Of a DNA stretch of 64,000 bases, positions 10,187 to 20,103 are shown one piece after another. The notes beneath the pieces were generated by a model. That model had not been told where the DNA came from. It did not search any database and saw only the letters and a program-made list of their open reading frames with translations. Position 1 is the first letter of the stretch. The number at the start of each line of letters is the position of its first letter. The position numbers and the translations under genes are program-made. The stretch is from Janibacter sp. CX7 (GTDB lineage: Bacteria; Actinomycetota; Actinomycetes; Actinomycetales; Dermatophilaceae). The stretch is from contig NZ_CP101464.1 of NCBI RefSeq assembly GCF_024362365.1, positions 2,976,001 to 3,040,000 on the forward strand, given 5' to 3'.

Positions 10187-11344
10187 GTGCCACAGGCGAC
10201 ACATGGAGCCGACGTCGAGCGACTGCACGACATTGCGGCATCGCTCGGCGAAGAGTGCGAGAAGATCACGACGTTGAGTCGTCAGGGGTCAGCAATGGCC
10301 GACGTTCTCAACTCGCACTGGTCCGGTACGGACCAAGCGACCTTCCAATCCGAGTGGTCCGCATCCGTCACCGCCTTGACGTCCGCTGCCAGTGCACTCC
10401 GTGCGTGGTCCGCGCGCCTCCTTGAGCAAGCCGAGGACCAGGTGCAGGCAAGCACAGCCGCACGTGGAGGCGCGGCCAGCGGGAAACGGGCCCCACTGAC
10501 CGGTCAGCCGCCGGCCACGCCCGGGCCCACGACGTCCAGAGGTCAGTCCGCGCAAGCGACCAGCACGTCACAAGCGGCTGTCGGCAGTCGAGCTCCTGAT
10601 GTCAACAAGGTCGACAATCAGGTGGTCGGCGGTACCGGCGGACCAGACCCGCACCGACCCGACGGGTTGGGAACAGGGAGACCTGGCACGGCTGCGCCGA
10701 CCAAGCCGAGTGCACCTGCATGGACTCCACCCGATGGAGGCGCGGGCAAGCACGACTCCCAACCGGTGTCGAAGGACGTGCTCCAGACTCTGGCGAAGGC
10801 GCGCGGCATGGTGGCTGGAGCGAGAGTCAAGGGTTGGGACGACGCGGCCAGACACATGGACCACTACCTCGACGGATCCGGCGAGCCACTCGGGGTGGAC
10901 GTGGACGAGTTGATCCGAGACAACGGCATAGTGGCCGATGCGATCAAGCAACGCGAGAACGATGTAGCCTCTGCCGCCGTGGAGAAGGCTCGCAAGGAGG
11001 GCGTCCACGGCCCCGTGACCTACCCGGTCAACACCACGTGGGCTCACACCTTCGCCGACAACAGTCAGAACTGGTACTACGCGACGAACGGCATGGCACA
11101 CAACGCGGCCGGTCACGTCACGGTCTACCCGCCTGACACGCCCAACGGGAAGTGGCGCTACGAGATGGAGACCCAGGTCAACTACCGGGACCGCTACAAC
11201 TTCGACGACGGGAAGTCTGCTCCGGTGAACGGAGACACCGTCCCGGACAAGGACCTGGCCGACCTGCACCGCGCCGGCTTGGCCAAGGAGTACACCCTGC
11301 ACGGCACCTCATCGACCCGACGTCGGTCAGGCAGCATCTCGTGA
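10187..11344 (+). CDS. WXG100-type putative polymorphic toxin (type VII secretion substrate)
   Basis: The 385-residue protein has three parts. Residues 1-95 are an all-helical WXG100-like module with the turn motif W45-S46-G47. Residues about 95-200 are a Pro/Thr/Ser/Gly-rich linker. Residues about 200-385 form a globular C-terminal domain containing DRYNFDDGKSAP and a final LHRAGLAKEYTLHG segment. This layout is that of Esx/LXG-type effectors exported by type VII secretion. I have seen the D-x-Y-N/D-F/W-D-x-GK tail in uncharacterised actinobacterial WXG proteins but cannot name an activity. Base composition is lower in GC than its neighbours, and the CGAAGGG motif common elsewhere is absent. 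The next gene overlaps it and is a lipoprotein. Confidence 0.7.
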   Translation: MPQATHGADVERLHDIAASLGEECEKITTLSRQGSAMADVLNSHWSGTDQATFQSEWSASVTALTSAASALRAWSARLLEQAEDQVQASTAARGGAASGKRAPLTGQPPATPGPTTSRGQSAQATSTSQAAVGSRAPDVNKVDNQVVGGTGGPDPHRPDGLGTGRPGTAAPTKPSAPAWTPPDGGAGKHDSQPVSKDVLQTLAKARGMVAGARVKGWDDAARHMDHYLDGSGEPLGVDVDELIRDNGIVADAIKQRENDVASAAVEKARKEGVHGPVTYPVNTTWAHTFADNSQNWYYATNGMAHNAAGHVTVYPPDTPNGKWRYEMETQVNYRDRYNFDDGKSAPVNGDTVPDKDLADLHRAGLAKEYTLHGTSSTRRRSGSIS

Positions 11345-11778
11345 AGGTGCTCGCCATCTCCGGGGCCACTCTCGTCGCGGCCGCGTGCACCGCCGGCTGG
11401 CCGAGTCCGCCGCCCACCACCACCCCCACAACGTCGAACGTCGCGCTCGACGACGTCACCGCGGAGGTCGGGATCGCTCTCCCAAGGGGCGCCGAGGTGA
11501 CGAGCACCCACAACATCGCGGATGAGCCGACGACGTACCGCATCATCTTCACTGCCCCTCACGAATCCGTGCGCGCTTGGTGTGCCGACGAGATCGGAAG
11601 CGACCTCCCTGCAACCGGTCTCACGGAGCAGGACCAAGAGCTGCTCGGGGTGGACTCGGCTCCGGAGGGAGCAAGGATCTGCTCCGCGCTCTCGAGCAAC
11701 CACACGTGGCAGCAGACCGCACTCGTCACCACCGACACCCCGGCGAAGGTCCGACTCGCGGTCTACCGAGCGTCATGA
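11341..11778 (+). CDS. Small lipoprotein, candidate immunity partner
   Basis: The 145-residue protein begins with a short hydrophobic segment and a lipobox (LVAAAC), so the mature protein would be lipid-anchored on the outer face of the membrane. A Pro/Thr linker and a globular domain with three further Cys follow. Its GTG start overlaps the toxin stop by four bases. Small genes coupled to a WXG-type effector are usually immunity proteins. A surface lipoprotein implies that the effector acts outside the cytoplasmic membrane. The family is not recognised and the role is inferred from context only. Confidence 0.65.
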   Translation: MKVLAISGATLVAAACTAGWPSPPPTTTPTTSNVALDDVTAEVGIALPRGAEVTSTHNIADEPTTYRIIFTAPHESVRAWCADEIGSDLPATGLTEQDQELLGVDSAPEGARICSALSSNHTWQQTALVTTDTPAKVRLAVYRAS

Positions 11779-11844
11779 ACGCGGCCTCGAGCAGGCTGAA
11801 ACAGCACAGAGGTGGATCCGCTCTTTCAGATCCGGTCCCCGGTC

Positions 11845-12540
11845 TCACGCACCTCGTGGCTGAGCCCGGAACTCCACGTCGCGGAGGATCTCGACGATGT
11901 CGTCAACTGCGCTCTCGTCGACGATCAGCTCGACGAAGCGCACCTGGTGGACGTCGAAGCGCGCACCGTCGAGGTAGCCACCGAAGGCCTCCTTGGCCGC
12001 TTCGCGGTCGAGCCCGACGAGCGACCTCACGAAGAGCCCGAGCCCGCGCGCCTTTTCAGCCGCCCGCTCCACGTCCGCGGCAGCCCCGGCTCCGCTCTCC
12101 AGCAGCATCTGCTCGAGCGCGCTGAGGTCACCCTCGGTGAGCTGCCGGTTACGCCGCAGCCGCTGCAGGGCGATGTTGCTCTCGTGGGAGCGCAGGTAGG
12201 CACTGGCCTTCGCGCGGAAGCGCTCCATGTCGGTGCCCGGCACCGTCCCGGGCAGCGTCACCTCGGTCGCCTCACCGAGCTCGTCGGCGAAGTCCGTGTA
12301 GACCGGGTTGCGTTTCGTCTTCTCCACCAGGCGAACGAGCGCCCGCAGCTTCAGGCGCATCTGCTCGAGCATCGGGAGCGTCACATCGACCCACCACTCG
12401 TCACCCGCCACGGGACGAGATAACCGTCGGCGACGGCTTCGTCGAGGCTGTAGGCACCGGTCGGGACACCGTACTCGAGCTGGAAGAGCCGGTAGGTGTT
12501 GTGGTCGACCTCGTCCTTGGGCGTGGCGGTCAGCGCGCGA
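11845..12540 (-). pseudogene. hsdR: Remnant of type I restriction endonuclease subunit R
   Basis: Two fragments in different frames belong to one EcoEI-type HsdR. The upstream piece (about 12381-12540) starts abruptly in helicase motif III, LTATPKDEVDHNTYRLF, and runs to DGYLVP. The downstream piece (11845 to about 12410) opens with WWVDVTLPMLEQMRLKLRAL and is the EcoEI_R_C tail. Several hundred residues between them and the whole nuclease/ATPase N-terminus are missing. The truncated 5' end touches the last codons of the abi gene. No hsdM or hsdS is present. It is a decayed defence gene, not functional. Confidence 0.85.
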
Positions 12541-13504
12541 ACCGGCCCTGCGACCACAGTGGCGTGGCCTGCCAGCCCTCTGGGAACCCCATCTCTCCCA
12601 CCGACCGCCCGGGCAAATCTTGGAACGTGTCCTCCACGAGATTCCTGACCTTGGAGGTCCAAGAACTCCCGGGCGACGTCCCCTGCAGCAGGTAGCCCAT
12701 GAGGGTGAGCGCACCAAATGCTCGCTCGCTCTGCCCCTCGGGCAGGCACTCAAGGGCGTCGATCGTCCTCAGTCCAGCCGTCCCAACAGGGGTGAAGGAC
12801 CGATTCCACACACGGCCATGGTGCGCTGCGCTGTTCCGGATGACAGTCAAGTGCTCGAGCCAACGTGCCAGCGGATGCACCTTTCTGCCCTTCTTCCGCT
12901 GGTTGGCAGTCAATCTTGCTTCGTCGACCCGGACGCCAAGGCGCTCCGCAACTGTCCACTGATCACGAACGAGCATCCCGTCGTAGAGCTTGGAGACGTC
13001 CGAAAAGTCCAGGACCTCCGTCAGGACCCAGATCGGCACCCGCCCGCCGTACTTCTTCTCGTAGTGACGGATCGGCTCACTGTGTCTCTTGGCACGATCA
13101 ACGCGCCGCCGTGCTGTCGCCAACCACTCCGAGCGCTCGAAGGCCGGGCGGAAGAGGCTCGGGTTCTCATAGCCCAATGGGTCGTGCTCCGCGATGCGGT
13201 AACTGACCCTGCTCCGCAGAGCCACCTCGATGCGCTCGACCCCGTCATGGATCTGGGTCCTGAGCTTCCGGTCAAACTCATACAAGCGGACAACGTCGTC
13301 GAACCTCGCATCCTGGACGAACTGATCCCCACGGACGCCTGTGTTGAGTGCCCGGTACGGGTACCAGTAGCCGCTAAGGCGGTAGTACCCGACCACCGTT
13401 AGCCACCGCTCAGCTTCGTCTCGATCCAGCATCATTCCACGCGCTCGCAGCAGCTCGACCTGCTTGCCGATCGTGGTGAATGGCTTGACCACCTGCTGGG
13501 CCAT
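12530..13504 (-). CDS. Abi_2 (AbiD/AbiF-like) abortive infection protein with HEPN-like motif
   Basis: The 324-residue protein shows the Abi_2 family signatures in order: VGYYRLSGYWYPYR (about 38-51), FDRKLRTQIHDGVERIEVALR (given in part, about 77-97) and RNSAAHHGRVWNR (223-235). R223-N-S-A-A-H228 fits the R-x4-H catalytic motif of HEPN ribonucleases. As I recall, AbiF-type members are RNA-targeting toxins held by a cognate small RNA and have been linked to Cas13 ancestry. A UUCG-capped hairpin precedes the gene. The C-terminus reads into the hsdR remnant, so the last few residues may be junction sequence. Likely a phage-defence or toxin-antitoxin gene acquired with the island. Confidence 0.85.
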   Translation of the reverse strand: MAQQVVKPFTTIGKQVELLRARGMMLDRDEAERWLTVVGYYRLSGYWYPYRALNTGVRGDQFVQDARFDDVVRLYEFDRKLRTQIHDGVERIEVALRSRVSYRIAEHDPLGYENPSLFRPAFERSEWLATARRRVDRAKRHSEPIRHYEKKYGGRVPIWVLTEVLDFSDVSKLYDGMLVRDQWTVAERLGVRVDEARLTANQRKKGRKVHPLARWLEHLTVIRNSAAHHGRVWNRSFTPVGTAGLRTIDALECLPEGQSERAFGALTLMGYLLQGTSPGSSWTSKVRNLVEDTFQDLPGRSVGEMGFPEGWQATPLWSQGRFAR

Positions 13505-13526
13505 GCGTCCCCCTACATAGAGATCC

Positions 13527-13555
13527 AGCCCGCACCAAGCGAACTTGGGCGGGCT
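13527..13555 (-). ncRNA. Candidate structured RNA/leader hairpin upstream of abi
   Basis: On the minus strand AGCCCGC-CCAAG pairs with CTTGG-t-GCGGGCT, a 12-bp stem with one bulge capped by a UUCG tetraloop. It ends 22 bp before the abi start codon. No T-run follows, so it is unlikely to be a terminator for the next gene. It could be a 5'UTR control element or part of a cognate antitoxin RNA. Its extent and promoter cannot be judged from sequence alone. Confidence 0.4.
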
Positions 13556-13644
13556 GAACGATTGCGGACAACGCTACCATCCCCAGGCGTCAGCCAGAAG
13601 CGCCCGGCGCGGTTTCGAGGCTCGGCCGCGGGCGGCCTCACACC

Positions 13645-14391
13645 TCACCCAGCGAGGGGGCGCAGGTCGTGGTGGACCCAGACGTTGGGCTCGACGTAGA
13701 CCGCGTGGTCGTTGGCCAGGTCGACGTGGACGGGGGCGAGGCCCCCTTCGACCTCGACGGACCCGTCCACGTCGAAGGGCAGACCGGTCCACTCCCGCCA
13801 CTGGGCCAGCGTGCCGGGGATCGTCATGGACAGCGGCGCCACCTGCACGATGCGGCCGCCGAGGCGCACGTGGGCGCGCAGCCATGGGTCGACCGGCAGC
13901 CCGTCCTCGCGGACCCGACGCGCGTACTCGTCTGCGGCAGTGCGGGGTTCGAGCCACTTGCGGGTCGGGCGGACCGGGCCTAGGAGGTCACGGCAGCCGA
14001 GCGCGGCATAGCGACGCCGCGCCTCGGCGAGCAGCGCGCCGCTCAGCCCTTCGCCCCGTCGGTCCACCGCCACCCGGGCCTCGATGAGGCTGATCGTCGA
14101 CAGGTCCGGGGCTTCCCCCTTCGCCGCCAGCCACTCGGCCTCCTGCATCGCGGCATCCCAACCACGAGGCGGCAGGTCCGCCAAGGCATGACCGAAGGGC
14201 ACCGCGTGCAGCCGCGCTACCGCGGCCTCGCCCTCCATGACGACGAGGTGCAGCTGCGGGAAGGCGTCGACCGCCGCCTCGTAGGCCCGGTCCGAGGTCG
14301 GGTCCTGGAGCATGAAGGTCGGCCAGTCCCCCGCGATCGACCAGAAGGCGTCGACGAGGTCCGGCCGCTCGGCGAGCGAGTGCGTCTGCAT
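13645..14391 (-). CDS. GNAT-fold acyltransferase-like protein, unknown substrate
   Basis: The 248 residues have an N-terminal GNAT-type half and a longer C-terminal half. A helix-rich start leads to LHLVVMEGEAAVAR, followed by the acyl-CoA loop ARVAVDRRGEGLSGALLAEA. The C-terminal half contains LLGPVRPTRKWLEP and the ending EPNVWVHHDL. This resembles uncharacterised actinobacterial acetyltransferase-like proteins rather than a named enzyme. The start at 14391 is the first good ATG. Upstream in-frame sequence is repeat DNA. The gene stands alone, divergent from nadE across a 320-bp repeat-filled gap. Confidence 0.7.
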   Translation of the reverse strand: MQTHSLAERPDLVDAFWSIAGDWPTFMLQDPTSDRAYEAAVDAFPQLHLVVMEGEAAVARLHAVPFGHALADLPPRGWDAAMQEAEWLAAKGEAPDLSTISLIEARVAVDRRGEGLSGALLAEARRRYAALGCRDLLGPVRPTRKWLEPRTAADEYARRVREDGLPVDPWLRAHVRLGGRIVQVAPLSMTIPGTLAQWREWTGLPFDVDGSVEVEGGLAPVHVDLANDHAVYVEPNVWVHHDLRPLAG

Positions 14392-14435
14392 CGGTCCATC
14401 CAAGACGAAGGGAGCCGCCCCGACCAGTGGGTTTC

Positions 14436-14473
14436 GTCCCTTCGAGACGGTCGCTGGCGTCCTCCTCAGGGAC
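14436..14473. repeat. REP-like hairpin, type A (copy 2)
   Basis: GTCCCT-tc-GAG and CTC-AGGGAC form the ends. It is the first module of a composite repeat tract filling the gap before nadE, with the same order (A, palindrome P, structured C) as at 58.5 kb. Confidence 0.75.
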
Positions 14474-14486
14474 CGGGGCGTGGCCT

Positions 14487-14530
14487 TTCGAAGAAGGAAC
14501 GCTCGCTCGAGCGAGCGTTCCTTCTTCGAA
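14487..14530. repeat. Perfect 44-bp palindrome (module P, copy 1)
   Basis: Twenty-two-bp arms with no loop, starting TTCGAAGAAGGAACGC and centred on TCGA at 14508/14509. A related 48-bp imperfect copy lies at 58581-58628, next to the same partner modules. Confidence 0.85.
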
Positions 14531-14546
14531 TGAGCCGCACCAGGTC

Positions 14547-14574
14547 TCGAGGCTCGCTGGCGCTCGCACCTCGA
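14547..14574. repeat. REP-like hairpin, type B
   Basis: TCGAGG and CCTCGA bracket a GCTCGCTGGCGCTCGCA core. Close copies occur at 16837-16863 (after nadE) and, inverted, at 56716-56740. A longer variant with its own stem is at 58778-58831. Confidence 0.65.
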
Positions 14575-14580
14575 GCGGAC

Positions 14581-14677
14581 GGCGAGGAGGCCCGGCGCAG
14601 CGTCAAGCCGACGTCGAGAACGACAACGCGACCACACGACGACGAAGGACTTCGGCAGCGCGCCGGGCCTCCTCGCC
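14581..14677 (+). repeat. Structured repeat element C, copy 1
   Basis: Perfect 18-bp arms (14581-14598, GGCGAGGAGGCCCGGCGC, and 14660-14677) enclose an interior conserved in copies at 58653-58746 and 56761-56860 (minus). The shared interior blocks are TCAAGCCGA, AACGACAAC and ACGAAGGACTTCGGC. An inner stem GCCGA-c-GTC/GACTTCGGC is also possible. The outer stem sequence differs between copies but stays complementary. The element lies 34 bp upstream of nadE. Confidence 0.8.
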
Positions 14678-14711
14678 GGGAGCAACCGGGCAGGGGCCAT
14701 AGGCTCGGGGC

Positions 14712-16832
<2,121 letters not shown>

Positions 16833-16836
16833 GGCT

Positions 16837-16863
16837 TCGAGGCTCGCTGGCGCTCGCACCTCA
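16837..16863. repeat. REP-like hairpin, type B, after nadE
   Basis: TCGAGGCTCGCTGGCGCTCG followed by CACCTCAG matches the module at 14547. It begins four bases after the nadE stop and could act as its terminator. Confidence 0.55.
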
Positions 16864-16921
16864 GCCGGCGGGGATGAGGGGCCCCACCTCAGCCGGCGGG
16901 GTGAAGGCCAGCGGGTGAGGG

Positions 16922-17218
16922 CTACTTGATGCCGACCGACGCGCTGTCGGTGGCGGTGTCACCCTTGCCGTAGGTGTAGGAGCCCAGGCCCATCTTCGAC
17001 ATGACGACACCGACGACGATGGTCAGCACGGCGAGCACGGCCGCGACGACACCGAGCATCGGGCTGAGGACGACGACCGCCCACGTGCCCACGGCGCCAG
17101 CGATGATCCCGAGCGTCATGACGGTCCACCACGCGGGGTTCTGGGACTCCCCGAGGTCCTCGACGGCGTGCGGGCCGGTCGGGGGGTGCGAGAGACGCTG
17201 GTGCTTGTGCTTGCTCAT
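16922..17218 (-). CDS. Small membrane protein, DUF6704/HGxxPAAW-like
   Basis: The 98-residue protein has a His-rich N-terminus (MSKHKHQRLSHPP), a NPAWWTVMTLG segment entering the first of two membrane helices (about 37-60 and 65-83), and a soluble Gly/Tyr tail. This matches the small actinobacterial family built around an H-x-x-P-A-x-W motif. Its function is not established. The frame stays open upstream to 17308, but the ATG at 17218 is where the protein pattern begins. It is divergent from the P450 gene. Confidence 0.7.
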   Translation of the reverse strand: MSKHKHQRLSHPPTGPHAVEDLGESQNPAWWTVMTLGIIAGAVGTWAVVVLSPMLGVVAAVLAVLTIVVGVVMSKMGLGSYTYGKGDTATDSASVGIK

Positions 17219-17334
17219 GGCGCACATCATCCCATGCGGGCCGCGCCGATCGGCAAGGGCCGATCCCTCGCCATGCCGTCCGGCGAGGTCTACCGTGAGT
17301 CGGGTCACTACACCTGACGAAAGGACCCGGCACC

Positions 17335-18798
17335 GTGGCCGTGACCGACACCCTCGTGGACCATCCCCCGACGACCGGGATGGGGTGGGCGGACCACGAC
17401 TTCCCGCACCCGCCGGGTCGTCGTCGGGTGCTGGGTGACGCCTTCCGCAAAGGAATGGACCCGACCCAGCCGGTGCAGAACATGCTGCGGCTCGGGGCCG
17501 ATCTCGGGCCGATGTTCGAGATGCTCGCGCTGGGCCGCAAGTTCGTCTTCGCCCGCGGTGTCGACCTCGTCGGCGAGCTGTGCGACGACCACCGCTTCAC
17601 CAAGGCGCTCGCCCCGGGCGTCGAGGACCTGCGGATGTTCGTCGGCGACGGCCTCTTCACCGCTCACAGCCACGAGCCCAACTGGCGGCTGGCCCACGAC
17701 CTGCTCATGCCGGCCTTCAGCAAGTCGGCGATGCGCGGCTACCACGACGTCATGGTCGAGGCCACGGACGAGCTGATCGGGGTGTGGGACACGGCAGCAG
17801 GCGAAGGGAGGACCGTCGACGTCTCCCCGTGGCTGACCAAGCTCACCCTCGAGACCATCGGCCGGGCCGCCTTCAGCCACACCTTCCGCAGCTTCGAGAC
17901 CGAGGAGGTCGACCCCTTCGTCACGACCTTCGTCGCGGACATGTCGCACGCGGCCTCCCGGTCCAACCTGGCGGGCCTGCCCTTCGCCCGTCGGTGGGTG
18001 CGTCGCCGGGACGCCCGCGCGCTGGAGCGTCACGCCCACATCGACCGGCTCCTGCGCGGGATCGTCGCCGAGCGGGAGGCGAGTGGCGACCGCCGCGAGG
18101 ACCTGCTGGGCCGGATGATGCACGTGCCCGTCGACGACTCGGGCGACCTGCTCGAGGCGACGAACGTGCGCCACCAGATCCTCACCCTGCTCGTCGCCGG
18201 CCACGAGACGACCTCCGGCGCGCTCTCCTTCGCCCTCTACCACCTGGCCCGCGAGCCCGAGGTGCTCGCGCGGGTGCGGGCCGAGCTCGACGAGGTCCTC
18301 GGCACCGACCCCATGGCGACCCCGACCTTCGAGCAGGTGCCCAAGCTGCGCTACCTGCGCCGGGTCGTCGACGAGACCCTGCGCCTGTGGCCGACGGCAC
18401 CGGGCTTCGCCCGCTCGCCGCGGCAGACGACGACGATCGGCGCCGACGGCTCGGCCGGCGTGCCCGGCGGTCTGCGGATGACGCCGCAGGACAAGGTGCT
18501 CGTCTTCATCCCGCTCCTGCACCGCGACCCCGACGTGTGGCCGGACCCGGAGCGCTTCGACCCCGACAGGTTCCTGCCGGAGCACATCCGGGCCCGGCCG
18601 GCCCACGCCTACAAGCCCTTCGGCACCGGCGAGCGCGCCTGCATCGGCCGCCAGTTCGCGCTGCACGAGTCCGTCATCGTCCTGGCCAAGCTGCTGCACC
18701 GCTTCGACCTGACGCCCGAGCCCGGCTACGACCTGAAGATCACCGAGCGGCTGACGCTCATGCCGGTGGGGTTCCGGGTGGGCCTGACCCGGCGCTGA
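17335..18798 (+). CDS. Cytochrome P450, CYP102-like heme domain
   Basis: The 487-residue P450 resembles the heme domain of self-sufficient fatty-acid hydroxylases but lacks a fused reductase, so it needs external electron-transfer partners. Visible motifs are the I-helix AGHETTS (about 288-294), the ExxR motif ETLR (about 346) and the heme-thiolate loop PFGTGERACIG (about 427-437). The GTG start has GAAAGGA upstream. It ends just before the convergent AztD-like gene. Likely substrates are fatty acids, by family analogy. No ferredoxin or reductase gene adjoins it. Confidence 0.92.
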   Translation: MAVTDTLVDHPPTTGMGWADHDFPHPPGRRRVLGDAFRKGMDPTQPVQNMLRLGADLGPMFEMLALGRKFVFARGVDLVGELCDDHRFTKALAPGVEDLRMFVGDGLFTAHSHEPNWRLAHDLLMPAFSKSAMRGYHDVMVEATDELIGVWDTAAGEGRTVDVSPWLTKLTLETIGRAAFSHTFRSFETEEVDPFVTTFVADMSHAASRSNLAGLPFARRWVRRRDARALERHAHIDRLLRGIVAEREASGDRREDLLGRMMHVPVDDSGDLLEATNVRHQILTLLVAGHETTSGALSFALYHLAREPEVLARVRAELDEVLGTDPMATPTFEQVPKLRYLRRVVDETLRLWPTAPGFARSPRQTTTIGADGSAGVPGGLRMTPQDKVLVFIPLLHRDPDVWPDPERFDPDRFLPEHIRARPAHAYKPFGTGERACIGRQFALHESVIVLAKLLHRFDLTPEPGYDLKITERLTLMPVGFRVGLTRR

Positions 18799-18801
18799 CC
18801 A

Positions 18802-20100
18802 TCAGCCGAGGGTGCCGTCGATCTCGTTGGGCACCACCGGGAGGGCGCCGCTGCTGATGACCTCGCCGGAGTGCAGGTCGACGAGGTGCAGCTCCTTGCT
18901 CGCCGGGTCGGTGACATAGGCGGTGCCGTCCTGGACGTGCACCGTCGGCCGGGGCTGCTGCCAGTCGGTCGGCTCGGTCCACTCGTCGACGACGTCGACG
19001 GAGCGGCTCACCTCTCCCTTCGCCATGTCGATGAGGTGGAGCCTGCCGTCGGTGCCGAGAACGACGCCCTCGCCGTCGGGTCCGCGCTCGAGCGAGCGGA
19101 AGGAGTAGCTGGCCGGCAGGTCGACGAGCCGGAGGCTCCCGTCGCGGGTGTCCGTGATGCTCACCCGCGTCGGCCGCTCGAGCTCGGCCTCTGGGTCGGT
19201 CTTGTAGTCACCCAGGACGAAGGGGGACTCCTCGCTGCCCGCCTGGTTGCCGATGCGCCCGTAGTCGTCCGGGGCGTCGATCTTCGTGATGTCGTCGTCC
19301 TTGACGAGCAGCAGCCCGTCCTCGCAGCCGAAGACGAGGGCGCCACCCTGCGCGGCCGCCTCGCCGTGGACTCCGGGGCACTCGTCGGACGAGGCGACCC
19401 TCGCTCCCTTCGCGTCGCGGATGACGATGCCGGAGCGCTCCTCCGCCGTGCCGACCGTCGTGACGATCGACCCGTCCTCGCGCTCGACGGCCACGCCGTG
19501 GTGCGGCGTGCGCTCGGCCCGTGTCGTCACCTCGGGCTTCGCGGTGGCGCCGTCCCGCAGGGCGTCGGAGTCGAAGGAGCGGATGGAGCCGTCCCCGTCG
19601 CCGTAGAGCACGGTGCGCCCGTCGTGGACGACGACGTGACCGGGGTGCTCGGCGGGGAAGGTCATGTCGGTGAGCGTCGGCCGGGTCGAGTGGTGGTGGT
19701 CGTGGTCGCCGTGCGGCAGGGACCAGCCCCCGAGGTCGAGGACGCGGAAGCCCTCGCCCTCGGTGACCATGAGGTGGCGCCCGTCCCCGACGGGGTTGAG
19801 CCGGGTGAATCCGGAGAGCGGGAACTCTCCGAGCAGCTCGAGCGAAACCGCGTCGAGGACGATGACGCCCTCGTCGTGGGTGATCGCCAGGCGCGCCGCC
19901 CGGCTGCCCTCCTCGACGGTCTTGCCCGAGGGCTCACCGACCGAGGTGGAGACGTCGGCGGCGCGCGGGATCGCCGAGGCGGAGGGGGCGGCCGAGCTCG
20001 TGGCGGAGTCCGTCGTCGTCCCGGTGCCGCACGCGGTGAGGCCGAGGGCGAGCAGGGTCGCGACGGAGAGGATCTGGGTGTGGCGTCGTGTCGTTCGCAT
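18802..20100 (-). CDS. aztD: AztD-like zinc metallochaperone lipoprotein (beta-propeller)
   Basis: The 432-residue lipoprotein has the signal peptide MRTTRRHTQILSVATLLALG and the lipobox LTAC. A Ser/Ala linker and repeated strand blocks of a beta-propeller follow. A His-rich loop, LPHGDHDHHHSTRP at about 128-141, fits the flexible zinc-binding loop of AztD, which hands zinc to an ABC-transporter binding protein. The usual aztABC transporter genes are absent, so it is orphaned here. A strong Zur-type box lies four bases upstream of the ATG, with GATAAT inside it. The transcript is probably leaderless and shut off when zinc is plentiful. Confidence 0.8.
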   Translation of the reverse strand: MRTTRRHTQILSVATLLALGLTACGTGTTTDSATSSAAPSASAIPRAADVSTSVGEPSGKTVEEGSRAARLAITHDEGVIVLDAVSLELLGEFPLSGFTRLNPVGDGRHLMVTEGEGFRVLDLGGWSLPHGDHDHHHSTRPTLTDMTFPAEHPGHVVVHDGRTVLYGDGDGSIRSFDSDALRDGATAKPEVTTRAERTPHHGVAVEREDGSIVTTVGTAEERSGIVIRDAKGARVASSDECPGVHGEAAAQGGALVFGCEDGLLLVKDDDITKIDAPDDYGRIGNQAGSEESPFVLGDYKTDPEAELERPTRVSITDTRDGSLRLVDLPASYSFRSLERGPDGEGVVLGTDGRLHLIDMAKGEVSRSVDVVDEWTEPTDWQQPRPTVHVQDGTAYVTDPASKELHLVDLHSGEVISSGALPVVPNEIDGTLG

Positions 20101-20103
20101 AAG

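Noticed and set aside
10187..13504. Prophage or integrative element
   Set aside because: No integrase, tRNA attachment site or phage structural gene is visible. The region is better described as a small defence/toxin island.
14487..14530. Palindrome as an ordinary rho-independent terminator
   Set aside because: It has no loop or T tract, no upstream gene ends toward it, and it has a related copy in the same repeat context at 58581.
14590..14700. Short peptides read from element C (for example a TTTRPHDDEGLRQR reading)
   Set aside because: Similar translations appear only because the DNA repeat is conserved. Frames differ in extent and lack ribosome-binding sites.
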